The notes under the pieces were generated by a model, which saw only the letters and a program-made list of their open reading frames with translations, was not told the origin of the DNA and ran no database searches. This document shows, piece by piece, positions 1 to 11,200 of a stretch of DNA of 64,000 nucleotides. The stretch is taken from contig JALMLS010000289.1 of the NCBI GenBank assembly GCA_038496445.1, positions 1-64,000 of the forward strand, written 5' to 3'. A program made the position numbers and the translations under genes. The number at the start of each line of letters is the position of its first letter. Position 1 is the first letter of the stretch. The DNA comes from Trichosphaerium sp. ATCC 40318 (Eukaryota; Discosea; Flabellinia; Trichosidae).

Positions 1-379
1 TTAACCAACTTACTATGGTTGTTGAGGTCATATGCTTTCAAAAAAAATATTTTATGTTTTCTCGTTATTAACTCTTACAGGCTTGCAGCGCTTTGCAAAT
101 GCGCTGGTATAATAACAGGTGGAGCACAGAGAGAAAAGTACGTTAATACAGTTATGTACTCATGAGTGTTTCTAATTCAAAATAGTTGTGCCGCTGCAAG
201 TAGTACTGGTCGCGAAAAGTTGATTTACTCTTCTTATTACATGAAGGTATATTTATTTTTATTCTTCTTTGATTCATTGCTTATGTTTTTTTTAGGAATA
301 TCATAGACCTACGCTTAGAGTAGCCACCAGATGTGAAAGCGATGAATGTGAATACCATAGATCCATATGGGATTGCTAA
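1..379 (+). CDS. 3' end of an unidentified multi-exon gene
   Basis: Three exons can be read at about 81-137, 186-246 and 296-379. They are joined by short introns with GT starts and TAG ends, and the frame stays open to a TAA at 377-379. The visible C-terminus is about 67 residues and contains several cysteines (C..C near the start, then C-E-S-D-E-C and a final C just before the stop). I do not recognise the family. The 5' part lies outside the window, so neither start nor function can be given. The cysteine spacing could fit a small zinc-binding or disulphide-stabilised tail, but that is a guess. Confidence 0.5.
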
Positions 380-1538
380 GGAATGAACTTTGAAGATAAA
401 AAAAAAACTGCTGTTATTTTGTTAGCAATGAAAATAACGTTCTATAAACACGTGTTAGTAAATTAAAATCTCATCATTTTACAATTTTCCCTTGCAACCA
501 TAAAATAGTGCTTAAAAGATGAGACACAAGTAGTAATTCAAATCAAGAACAACATTCTGAAACCGAAATTTCTACAGAAGATTTCCAAAAACTCATTAAA
601 CCGAAAAAAAACATTTTGTTTGGAAAAAAGTTGACAAGTCGAAACCGTTTTTGTGACATCTACTCAGGTTTGTGAGCATGTGGAGCACAAGTTAAACTTT
701 GTTTTGGGATACGCCTATGTCTCATTGTTTGGGCACTAAGTAATCCATTCTCATGCAAGTAGGTGTATTTGTTTACCAAACAATCGATGTTTTCATGCTA
801 CATCGATATTTATTGGGTGTACTATCTTCTTATTATTTTACGATCTTTGATGTGCCGCTTTTATACCACTTATTCACCTTCTTGCCACACTTTAACTATT
901 TCTGTGCCTCTCTTGTACGCTCCAGTCGGTTTGCCATGTATACATCCACTTAAAAGTTTCCGCTTTTCGGCTATGAAGCCTAAAATTGTGCGACTTTCCT
1001 GTCATTGGGAGCATTTTGTTTACTACTTTAATACTGATTACCATCGAACTCTTGTAGTACTCCACCTTTACTATTGTTAATCCTTATTTGATTCAATAGA
1101 TTACAAGGATAGAAGTCGGATAACCAAATTTGACAAGCTTGTTGCAATGCAAATGAAAGACAATCCAAAAAATGAGTACTATCAATTGTATTCACAATGT
1201 AATAACTCACAAACGCTAGCTCTGCGCTAGACTGTCTTACAATAACTTATAATTCTTCTCCTAGCGTAGTTCCTTTGGCTGGACACTAGAAGCCTTATAC
1301 TCAAATAAGGCAATCTTACTTTCAAATTGGGAAACTTACTAATTTCGAACTCACAACACAAAACCGCTACTCCTTCGATTTCGTAGGTTTTTTTCGAACA
1401 AATATTGTACGTACACGCGTATCTTTCTATCAAAACTGTATGCAGTTCTACAGTCAAACTCGCTGTATACGCTTTCGTATAAGAAAAAACAAACACTACT
1501 GTCGTTTAACACATCTAAGTACTACTTTCAGGCTCAAA
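380..1538. other. Gene-poor stretch
   Basis: This 1.1-kb stretch lies between the upstream gene end and the Reeler-LPMO gene. Short ORFs occur on both strands (for example around 763-1080 and 1028-1496), but none shows a recognisable domain, a splice-linked continuation or a codon pattern like the neighbours. The last 100 bases before 1539 probably hold the promoter and 5' UTR of the next gene. I see no RNA gene or repeat here. Confidence 0.5.
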
Positions 1539-4500
1539 ATGAACTCTGCAGTTTGTGGTCTCGCATTCTTCCTTATCGTTCTCGTAACTCGCTCGAACTG
1601 CGCTTCAAACGCTAGTCCAAGTACTGTTTTCTTATGTAACGCGACCTCAACAAAATGGGGATGTGCACTGGAAGACTGGACTCTAAAACGACAAAAATTA
1701 GATGACGACACATTCATTATGGTTCCAAACCGATTGAAATGTACAACAGTACCAGAACAATATATGAGTTGGGCGACAAAAACTGTTCGTACTGACAGAT
1801 ACCTTCTCTTTGCTGGCGAAGAATCATCCCCACAACAAGAGTATATACCTGGGAGTATTGTACAAGTATCATTAATCGCGACAAAGTACTCGGCAAAGTA
1901 CAGAGGTCTACTGTTGTGCGTACATTGACAACTTTAGTCCGGAGATCATTGTTTTTTTTTTTGATTGTTACAGAAAAAATCACTTTCTTGATGTGTCTTC
2001 GTATTAACTTACTAACAATATTCGTTTTAGATACGCAGAAGATGATAATAATAACCATGTCGGAGAGTGGAAGCTATCTACAACTGAATCTCCTCGTAAG
2101 AACACCTTTTTTGGAAAACGCTTTTGCGTTTTGCCGGTTTTCTTGGATATTTTCCGTCAATGTCATCCTTTTAACATGTTTCTTGTAGCATTGTTCCAAT
2201 TACCTTGGGGAAATGGATCGTTTTGCAGACAATCTGTAATGCACTCAACAGCAGAATTGAAGCCTTTAAAATATACCTTTACTTTTATCGCTCCTCCAAT
2301 GGGTACTGGAAAGATCACTTTCAGAGCTCTTGTAAAGAGCGGTGATGCAAATACTGGCGACTTTTGGTGGCCTAACTTGGAAGGAGATGTCACCTTGACA
2401 GAATCGTCGGAATCCCTTCCAAACACAGGATGGTTCCAAACTCAAGTACGCTTTTTTCCTCTCATGTTGTTTTCGTAAGTTGTCACATACTTATTCTCTA
2501 CCAAGCTTGGACAATCATGCGCTGATAGATGTGAGGCTGAGAGCCTCAAATGTGATACTGTTTCAATGGAAGTATCAACAGCATCAGTAAAGTTGAATCT
2601 GAATTATCGCCAGCAGGCTTTATTTGCGAAAAACCAATCTTGAGCGGTTGTAGCTCTATTGGTGCTTCTCAAAGTGCTGATGGATTTTGCTACTTTGACG
2701 ACACAAAATGCGAATCTCAAGGTCGTACAGATGAAGCTGTTTCATGTGAGGCTAAAACCACAGATGAAGAAGACGGGTATGCTCCTTTTTTTCAGGAAAC
2801 TGTTTTTCTCAAACTAACTCTTTCACTGTAGTCTTCGCTTCTGTAAATGTATTGAAGTCACTCAAGCACCTGTAGAGCCAGAAAACACCACAGTTCCAAC
2901 AAATGCTCCTCCAACAACTGATGCGCCTACTGTTGCTCCTACTGTTACTGCTATTGAAGTACTTGCTCCTTCAAACGAAACCTCCTTTTTGTCACCATCA
3001 TCGCGACCAACGGTTTCAGTATTGTTCCTCTGTTTGTGCACACTTGGCTTGGCTTTCTTCAAAGGAGGTCGTTCATCAACACCCATGCTACTTGTAGTTG
3101 TACTAGTTGCTCTTATTGCTATGCCATCCGTACAAGGACATAACTGGATGTTCAGTCTTAGTAGACGTCCATACGCAAGTACAGAAACACCTTGTCCTCC
3201 GGTAAATCAAGAATATCCTCATGTTCAAGTTGGACCGAATCAAGAGTTCGAGATGGAGTGGGCTCAAGGCCACAGCAGTACATCTTACTTTATTATCATG
3301 CACCAGAAGTACGAGGACAAGTTGAAGCTAAACAACCAAGCTCTATTTGCAAAGTACTTTAATGACGCACCTGCCGGAGCTGTAAAGACACTTGAAGTCC
3401 TTCACAGACGTTTCGCTTATCGTGAACCTAATGCAGTAAAAGACGCTCCACTTGGTGACGAGATCTTAAGCACAGATGGAGACTTTATTCCTAGACCAGA
3501 AGCTTTTGGTGGTTGGGGTGTTAACGCAACGTTATTCAAATACAAGGAAAACCTTCACGAGAATAACTACGCTGAATATGAACATCCAGATATGCCTTGG
3601 GTTGAAGCCATCTTTAAAGCAGAACATCTCACAGGACAACCTAGAGATGCTGATATGGCTAAATTTACTATACCTGGCCGAGCTGGTACAGGTAGATACA
3701 TCGTTCATTGGCTATGGAGAGGTTACAGGGATTGTATTGATGTTGATTACGTTGAAGAAAATGTTGAAGAGATCTATGGTGTTGCAGACGAATCAGAATC
3801 TTACGCGTACGATAGCATACGTTTTAGTGCCTTTTTTTTTTGACTAGTTTTGGTCGTTTTCGTGACCTCATTTTATGTAAATCTACTGGTTTAGACTTGA
3901 ATCACGTGATCGTAGTGTTCGAAAACTTATTTTATTTTAGACGCGTAGATCATTGTTATTTCCCAGAATACCGTTCGGCAGGAGGTAAGCGTATATGATT
4001 AATACAAACGAATCTTTGTTGACACCTTTTTGTAGATTGCAGTCGCTTAGTCTCTAACGATTTGGCCTACTGCCAAAGAAGGTGTACAACCAACTGTGCT
4101 GGTGTGGCTGTTATGCCTTTATCAGTAGCAAATTTCTACAGCGAAGAAGCTGGTCTTGTTGACCCTTCGTGCATGAACCTATTCAATATGACAATAGAAA
4201 CTGAAGCACCAGAGGATATTAATGTTTGCTTTTATGTTAGAGCTAGACTGCCTTCTGATACTTTTGGTGTCAACGAAATTGTATATCCAGATGACCCAGC
4301 ATATCAAGCAACTTGCTTCATGAAAACCCCAGGGCGTATATTCCCTGGGTACGTACCACCAACGACAAAACACATTCCATGGAAACACGGAGACAAATGC
4401 ATTGATTGTGACACTGTTAAATTGAATAGTGTTTTATCAGTAATCCCAAAATGGCCTCTTTCTGACGATTGTGTTAATTGTGACCGCGAGCCGAGCACAA

Positions 4501-4883
4501 TTGAACTACCCAAGGTACCTACACTTACAAATGAAAGGGTAAACTCTACCTGTAATGGAGCAAACGGCCTCTGGAGAAATGTCAATGGATCAAAATATCA
4601 TACTTGTAATGGTACAAACGCAGAAGTTGGTGAACTATGTCACAAGCAACTTTCTATCAACGGACGTTCGCTAAATGTCCAATTCTTCCCTTCAGAGTGC
4701 GCAGCAGCTGCAGCTAGGGATCCTGAATGTGCAGGCCATGTATCAATATACGGAGGTAGTCTATATGTTGGCTCTAAACGAAGTGGAAAATGCTACTGCC
4801 AAACAAAGGTAGAGTGTTGTAATGGGTGTCATCGCATATCTAGAAATGAACGTTGGACATTATTCGATGTTGAATACTTGTAA
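1539..4883 (+). CDS. Reeler domain plus LPMO-like copper domain, secreted or membrane-anchored
   Basis: Likely exons are 1539-1915, 2031-2095, 2189-2445, 2506-2776 (with a frame problem near 2595), 2832-3806, 3941-3984 and 4036-4883. The start at 1539 gives a signal peptide (MNSAVCGLAFFLIVLV). Next comes a Reeler-type beta domain with the usual 'YIPGSIVQVSL' and 'RGLLLYAEDD' blocks, then a Thr/Pro-rich linker and a hydrophobic segment. The open frame then runs straight into a second signal-like segment ending 'MPSVQG'. After that comes His-Asn-Trp, then 'WAQGHSSTSYFIIMH', and later 'GRYIVHWLWRGYRDCIDVD'. A His exposed at a signal-peptidase site plus a second conserved His is the copper histidine brace of lytic polysaccharide monooxygenases. 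The last about 290 residues are Cys-rich. LPMOs oxidatively cleave chitin or cellulose; the substrate here is unknown. The Reeler call is fairly sure, the LPMO call is probable, and the single-gene model is inferred. Confidence 0.7.
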
Positions 4884-5343
4884 ACCTATAACAATAAAAC
4901 CATCCTTGTGATTTAAGAGTACACTAAATCGTTGAGTCTTGTGATCTGCGACAAACATTACTTTTATTGGAAAAAACCAAGAATCAAACAATGACACTGA
5001 TTCAATTTTTCCTACGCCTAGGACGCGTTTGGAGAACTCTCAAGTATTTGTGTATAATTAATTGTTTAGTTTGTCATATATGAAGACGTATGCTTCTTAA
5101 AATAGTGAGGAACTATGTGTTTGAACACAACAACTAGTTGTTTATTACAAATCAGAACTAGTTCTTAAACGCTTGCTAGTATAGATCAACCAATACACTA
5201 ATCAAAGATGCTGTCATTAACGTATTACAGCGGGGCGAAAACTCCTAACGTTCTCCCCATACAGCCTCGAAATTTCTATTAATAAGCTACAAAAGACATA
5301 TGAGTTTGTTTTTGTGAAATGGTCGAGCACTTTATTTGATGTT
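4884..5343. other. Intergenic region, convergent 3' ends
   Basis: This 460-bp AT-rich stretch lies between the 3' end of the plus-strand Reeler-LPMO gene and the 3' end of a minus-strand ORF. An AATAAA-like string (AACAATAAAACC, about 4889-4900) follows the upstream stop and is a candidate poly(A) signal. Nothing else is recognisable. Confidence 0.4.
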
Positions 5344-5752
5344 TTACAAAATAGTTACAATGTTAGTAAATGTTTGTTCTTGTGTTGCATCATTATCGAA
5401 TATATTATCATCATAAAGAACTGCTTGCTGGTCAATAACAGTATTAATATGAGGAGTGAAAGTATCACCAAAATCAAGACCAACAAGAACACCATAACGA
5501 CTAACAAGAAGGTTTGTTAAAACAGTTTCCAATGTAAGTTCATCAACAATAACACCTTGAGCATGTACAGAAAGTCTTTGTAACCTTGGTACCATACTAC
5601 TATTAGCTAGAGACTCAAAGAAGTTTACTTTATCAGATATTGATGCATCAGCATAACCAAGAGTAGTAATAGAAGAATTAGGGTTGTTAAGAGCATCTAA
5701 GAAAAGCTTGTTGTAACTTTCTTCGAATCCAGGAATTTCATGGCTAAATCAC
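5344..5752 (-). CDS. Leucine-rich, LRR-like C-terminal exon
   Basis: The minus-strand frame is open from a TTTAG acceptor near 5753 to a stop at 5344, about 135 residues with no ATG at its head, so it is an internal-to-last exon. Leu/Ile-rich blocks such as 'LNNPNSSITTLGY', 'VPRLQRLSVHA' and 'YGVLVGLDFGDTF' are spaced like irregular leucine-rich repeats. It sits just downstream of the LRR-like ORF at 5871-6536 on the same strand, so the two may be exons of one gene. The join is not clear: a run of 13 A's lies between them, and no convincing donor was found. It could also be a decayed copy. Confidence 0.35.
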
Positions 5753-5870
5753 GTGTAAGTGTCAAATGTCAAACCAAAAAAAATCAAAAATTCGAGAAAA
5801 CTACGATCACATTTATCACGTGTGTTTTGTGAAACGTCGGGTTTTAATCCTCAAGGCATGTAAAACTAAT

Positions 5871-6536
5871 TTACATCATAATATAACGTAAATGATGTTG
5901 TAACGAAGCTGTAGCATTAGCAGAATAAAATTTCTTTTTAAAAAAAAAAAAAAGAATTTCACGACAGGTTTGGAAGCGCTTGACAACAAACATATCCAAA
6001 TATCTAAACGACTGTGTTACGTACTTATTACAGAACCTTATGAGAAGAGTCTTCAATGATGAATTATACTTTATAGACTTCATCAATACATAGAAAGTCT
6101 CCTTTCTGAAAACAACACCATCCAAACATAAATACGTTAAAACATTTCTTTCAAGCCTATAAGTCATAGCTTTTGTTATAGCCATATCGATAACATATCC
6201 ATTATTACTCAACCTTGTAGCTTTTGTAATATTCCTACAAAGTATTTTCTTTATAAGGTCAAAAGAGAGGAACTGAAAGAGACCATCTTGCTTGTATTTC
6301 GAGATAAGGATCAATCTAACTTCTGACCATGTGAAATCACTTGATACCTTATTTATAGTAGATACACGCCAACCAGATGCTTGTTCCGAGTTTACGAAAA
6401 CGTTTATAGCGTTTATAGTAATATTGCCGTTATACCTTTTAATAAATACGTTAATTAATGCGCTACACGATAAACAGCGAAAATGGCGTCGTTGTGGTGT
6501 ATTTGCTAAAAACCGACAACTTTTTATTAAAATCAT
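5871..6536 (-). CDS. LRR-like protein, possibly part of the SH2 locus
   Basis: This is a 221-codon open frame on the minus strand. The middle holds an F-box-like helix ('FLSFDLIKKILCRNI') followed by LRR-like stretches ('LTYLCLDGVVF', 'NSSLKTLLIRFC'). The N-terminal part has a Cys pair in 'HFRCLSC'. The last 30 codons run through a poly-T tract (FFFFKKK), which looks like intron sequence, so the true exon probably ends earlier. Its ATG overlaps the stop of the upstream SH2 ORF by four bases (ATGA), which is unusual for a nuclear gene and suggests either one spliced gene or a frame break. Product and function are not recognised beyond probable protein-protein interaction repeats. Confidence 0.4.
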   Translation of the reverse strand: MILIKSCRFLANTPQRRHFRCLSCSALINVFIKRYNGNITINAINVFVNSEQASGWRVSTINKVSSDFTWSEVRLILISKYKQDGLFQFLSFDLIKKILCRNITKATRLSNNGYVIDMAITKAMTYRLERNVLTYLCLDGVVFRKETFYVLMKSIKYNSSLKTLLIRFCNKYVTQSFRYLDMFVVKRFQTCREILFFFFKKKFYSANATASLQHHLRYIMM

Positions 6537-6901
6537 AATTTGAAGCCTTTTTCTAGTCTGTGATGGTGTATAGTATAAAATAGCGAATGTTTGACGCCGA
6601 CGTACAAATCTGGATGATAATCAACTTGATACGGCGTTAAACGCCCTAAACGCTTTGTGAACTCTGCAACCACCTCTTTTAACTTGTGTACACGCGTCTT
6701 CGGTATTAGATAATTTAGAACATTCTTGCGATCCCATACTGACATACAAAAGCACTCTGGTTTGGATCCAGAGTCACGAAATATGAATGTTTTGCCTTTT
6801 GCTTTTTTACCATGTACAAGAAGGCTTTGCGCATCTTCTTCCCTTAGTATTGGAAGGTAGAAACCCATAATGCCACCCCAGAGTTGTTTACGCAACCGCA
6901 A
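6533..6901 (-). CDS. SH2-domain exon, STAT-like
   Basis: This 122-codon frame begins directly after a good acceptor (CCTACAG, 6902-6908 on the minus strand) and has no ATG at its head, so a 5' exon must exist. The sequence fits an SH2 fold: 'LWGGIMGFYLPI' (alpha-A entry, resembling the 'LW..G.I.GF' lead-in of STAT SH2 domains), 'EEDAQSLL', 'KTFIFRDS' with the beta-B5 arginine that binds phosphotyrosine, then 'CFCMSV', 'VLNYLIP' and a closing 'LKEVVAEF' helix. SH2 domains dock on phosphotyrosine in signalling proteins. The neighbouring upstream ORF (7167-7982), which lies 265 bp away on the same strand, may supply the N-terminal part. SH2 is probable; STAT kinship is inference. Confidence 0.6.
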   Translation of the reverse strand: MRLRKQLWGGIMGFYLPILREEDAQSLLVHGKKAKGKTFIFRDSGSKPECFCMSVWDRKNVLNYLIPKTRVHKLKEVVAEFTKRLGRLTPYQVDYHPDLYVGVKHSLFYTIHHHRLEKGFKL

Positions 6902-7166
6902 CTGTAGGCTGAAGAAAATACAAGACTTCCATTGTGACTTTTCAAAGTTATTATTTTTTTTTATTGAGATGACTTTTTAACCTTCGAAGACCTCTTCAAC
7001 AGAATAACAAAATGAGTCAGCTCAGTTACTACGGACTTGAGTCAAACTACAAGGACTAAGACAGCCATAACACGTGCTATGTTTGCATCAAGTAGAAATA
7101 CTGCTGTGATTTGAACTATTCATTTAACTACAATTTGCCATTCATGTTTCTCAACTAATGAGTTGT

Positions 7167-7982
7167 TTATTTGACTGAAAAAGTCCACTGTGTACTTCCT
7201 ATGGTTTCAGGCATATTACCAGTATGCTTTAGTGATGAATCATTAAAAACAACAGAGTACATTCCGGCAAGAATATTATCAGAAACCCACACAATCGTTG
7301 GGCGTTTTTGTTTAGTCCACTTTCCTTTACGACTCTCAATACATCCTGGAACGATTTCTCCATGTTCATTCTTTACTATAAAGTCAGTACCAGATACTAT
7401 CTTGTCCAACAAGATCGTAAAAAAGTCATCTCCACCAGGGTACGAGAAACGTTTGAATTGCAAAGATATCTCCACTTGTGACTCATAAGGACAATCAGGT
7501 ATCTCGTGATGCTGTAGTACAGCCTTGCAGTATGGTAGCCTACCGCAGTGCTTACAAACATCCTCAGATCTCTTGTCGTGTCTTGTTGTAGGGCACTTTT
7601 GTTCAAACGTGAAACGTTCGCTGTGAGTATGAATCTTATCCCCAGATGCTCTTGTTTCGTATTTCACTCGTGTGAGGAGTGTTGTAGGAGGTGCTAGGCC
7701 TGCTCCAAGAGCGAAGACGATGAAAACCTCATTCTTCTCACCTGGAACGAAACCAAGCTCTGATACTCTTGCGAGAGGACAAAGCAGTTGTCTTTTGAAT
7801 ACACAACGGTCCAATGAGGAAACGTTAACAGTTTCTATTGTATTGCCGCTGTAAGAAGGGTTTTTAACCAAAATAAGGCGTTTTGCGTATTCCCAGAGCA
7901 TTTCAGGTTGTTTGCTCAACTCCAGGGTTACTTTGTAGCTAGAACCGCTTAAAGCCTTTATAGTGATTGTAATATCAGTCAT
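7167..7982 (-). CDS. Zinc-motif protein of unknown function next to the SH2 exon
   Basis: This is a single 271-codon ORF starting with ATG at 7982. The first 45 residues alternate like a small beta domain ('ITITIKALSGSSYKVTLEL', ubiquitin-like in pattern only). In the middle, residues about 128-165 contain C-P-T-T-R-H, C-K-H-C, C and H-H spaced like a zinc-binding knuckle. The C-terminal third is beta-rich ('VEISLQFKRFSY', 'PTIVWVSDNILAGMYSVVF'). No family is certain. A stop at 7167 separates it from the SH2 exon, but STAT proteins place a beta-sandwich DNA-binding domain before SH2, so a spliced STAT-like gene is a reasonable alternative. The start lies 245 bp from the end of the Roco gene on the same strand. 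Confidence 0.5.
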   Translation of the reverse strand: MTDITITIKALSGSSYKVTLELSKQPEMLWEYAKRLILVKNPSYSGNTIETVNVSSLDRCVFKRQLLCPLARVSELGFVPGEKNEVFIVFALGAGLAPPTTLLTRVKYETRASGDKIHTHSERFTFEQKCPTTRHDKRSEDVCKHCGRLPYCKAVLQHHEIPDCPYESQVEISLQFKRFSYPGGDDFFTILLDKIVSGTDFIVKNEHGEIVPGCIESRKGKWTKQKRPTIVWVSDNILAGMYSVVFNDSSLKHTGNMPETIGSTQWTFSVK

Positions 7983-8226
7983 TGCTTGTGTTGTATTGCT
8001 TTATTAGTTTGTTTCGAAGGTTAAAAGGAAATCATGAGAACTTTTCGTAGTATTCAATGAAAAAACAACTTTCTAGAAATGACGGTTGGTTTTCGTACAT
8101 TAGAAGTATGTGAGCGAAGATACCCATGTATTCTAAGTAGGCGTTGATAACAAAGTTCAAGAACACATGAAACATTTTCAAATAAACCCGTATGTGTATT
8201 GTATATTCACGTGAAGTTGCATTCTC

Positions 8227-11200
8227 TTAAATCTTCAAAACATCCTGAGCTTTGTTTGTGATAAAAACCTTCTTGTATTTTTTTTTCAAGTAAGCTACCT
8301 TTGCTGTATCTCCTACCAAAGGTTATTTATAAAACCCAAAACAACATGATCAAGTAATTATAAACCACGTACTGCAATAAACAAGAATAGGTGTTTTAGC
8401 ACATGTTTTAATCTTTCTTATACTTTTCACTAACTTTTCTGCTGCAAGCTCATCTCCATCACCCTTACGATAACTGTTTGTGATAATACGTAACCTGTTG
8501 TTACAAAACCCTTTAAACTTTTGAATCCATGCCAAAATCTCAGATGATGACTTCATGCTCAATACCTTTTTTTTGAAGTGTTTTTGTTAAACAGAGCCAC
8601 ATGTCTCAGTTATTTTGTTGAAGTACCTCTGTTTTCTTCTGTCGTTTTCTTAATAGCTCCACTAGCTTCATATTTTCATTTGATAGATTGTTGTCAACCC
8701 ATAATACAAGGCACTTTGCATCTCTGTACTTGAGCTTATATGCCTTCATATTAGCACTGTCTATTGCTTTATAATACACAAGATATCGTGGAAGAATCTA
8801 CTGCCAGTAAACAAGTACTCAAAGAGTGTCGATTTGCAGGTACTTGGTTTTTTGAAAAGACAACAATCTCATTTTGGTCTATTTTGTCATCATAACCGCA
8901 TGGGAATCCATTTGATTTAGTGATAACATAGTGAGAATCGTATCCTTTCTAGAAAATGCTCAGTAGTGAACCATCAATCTACAAGCTGAAGTCTACCAGC
9001 AGTGCTTCTATAGTACCTTGCATTTCTTTCCTAAAAGGCTTTTGGGATCATTCACTACAGGTTTCTCTGTTGCAGGGTATGGGTTTCCCATCATTACCCA
9101 TGATATTAACATGCACGGGTTCGTACTTTGACCCCATTCAGCATATTTCCTCCCTATACCAGTTGTTACACATTTATCAAACAAATTCCTATGTACCACA
9201 ATCAGGGTATTGAGTAAAGTAAATGCCATCACCTATGTCATTATTAGCTAATGTATTTTCATTCAACATCCTGTCCTTACCATAATACCCTGGATCTTTC
9301 TTGTTTGAGTTTTCATGTGGTTCTCTAAAGTTACTACATGCAATCTTATAGCTAGTTTCCTACTCAAGCATAAGTTAGTACAACGCTACTTCCGGATTGA
9401 TTTATTGCATGCCTCTGATGTGCCATGTAATCCAGGTATAAGGTTGATTTGCTCATTTCCAGAAACGTGCATCACATAATTCTTCAAATGATTAAGAGTT
9501 CTTTCTTGTGATTTACTTATACTATCCACTGTGACACTGTCCTTTGAACCTAAAGCAATTAAACAACAAATCCAAATAACAAATGAACATATTGTTTATC
9601 TGGCTCACTTGATTGATCTGATTGAAGTACTTTTTTCACAAAAACTTGGTACTGTTTTTTAAAGTTGGCTTCAAGTTTCGGATTGTCCAAGAATGCAATC
9701 TTTTCTAATTTATAGAAAGATTCGCTTTCTGTTCCCATAAACTTATAAAAAATATTACAAGCCCTCAGGTATTCATCATAACGTTCCTTTTGTCAATATT
9801 TTCAGTGAGAAAGCAAAGATATATATAGGGGTTATACCTTGTTCTTTTCAGTTTTTGTAAGAAAGGTAATCCGTAACCCAGGACAATTCTTAGGTGTACT
9901 CCAGTCGCCTGCTTTTAAGAAATCTTCACCATGCAAGCTACTCCAGAGGTGATGCCTCCCATCTTTCAGCATGGGATAACCTTGTTTCAAATGAGATGTA
10001 GTGATAATATGTTCTATACACGTCAGGTTATATGTGTTGTGTTTTACTATGGTGACACTTACTTGTTTTCTTGCACTGATATGGGCATTTCATAACCTTC
10101 AAAAACTGTCCACTTTGTATTCTAACCGGACATAGTTGAGATGGTACTATATTTAATGGGTTTAAGTAAGGGTCAAGACATTCCTAACAAATAAGCTGTT
10201 AATAAATGTTCTTTCTTTTTCTATTGTTGTACCGTCCATAACCACGGTGCTATGCCTCTAATAACAACTTTGATTGTATTATCAATATAGTACAATACAA
10301 TGAGATTGCCATAAAAATCAGACAGTATGATCAAGTTTGAAAATAAGTGGAACTCTTTGTTTTGGAACTCTATTAATTTTAAGTGTTAGTTTTTGGTGGT
10401 ACAGTTGATGACGTACTTCGCAATCTTCTTTGCAAATCATTAAAGACATCTACTGATAGATCTTGTGATTTGAATTCGAACGCCAAGAACTTTGAATTGT
10501 GTGGCACATGCTCATAGTTAGTAGGAAGCGCCTTAGGATTCATTAATGCTTGTCTTAATAATCGACATACTATTTGTTTATGCTTCTTGTTTATGGCGAC
10601 TGTCTTGATCACCTTTTGTATGACTTTGCTGCCTGTTGTAGGTACATATGATAATAACTTCCACTCTTTTGGTGACTTGGACAAACAAAATACTTGAGGC
10701 GACACAGATGGTTTTTTGTTCTCTTTAGTCTGAACTAACATGATTTTTTGCTCCTTGTTGGTCAATGGAGGCAAGTAAAGCATATCCACTTTAGGCAATA
10801 ATGAGATTATGATGTATCCACCGGTACCGTAAATTGCCTATATGTTGTTATGCTGGCCACAAAAAACAGTTACCTTCTCTTCTTTTGTCAAGCAAACACA
10901 AAACAACATCTGCACTAAGAAGTTCATCACTTGTTTTACTTGACGTGAAGTGCAGTTTGGATACAGCTTAGAGATTCGGGATTTAACCTCTGAATTGGTG
11001 AATACAGCACAATGACTATGACTGTTGCTTTCCATTAATCTATTCAAATGTTCTCTCGGTGCTAAAAAAGCGCTCATGATGCTAGATAGAATAGGAGGAT
11101 GTAAACACACCATATAAGATGACTAAAGAAAGAAATTACTTTGATGTTTGTGAGAAGAAATGTACCTCATCAAACATGATACTACCAATAGAATGAAGGT

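Noticed and set aside
753-1080. Overlapping plus-strand ORFs of 66 and 105 codons
   Set aside because: No domain, no splice-linked exons, and composition typical of AT-rich random frames.
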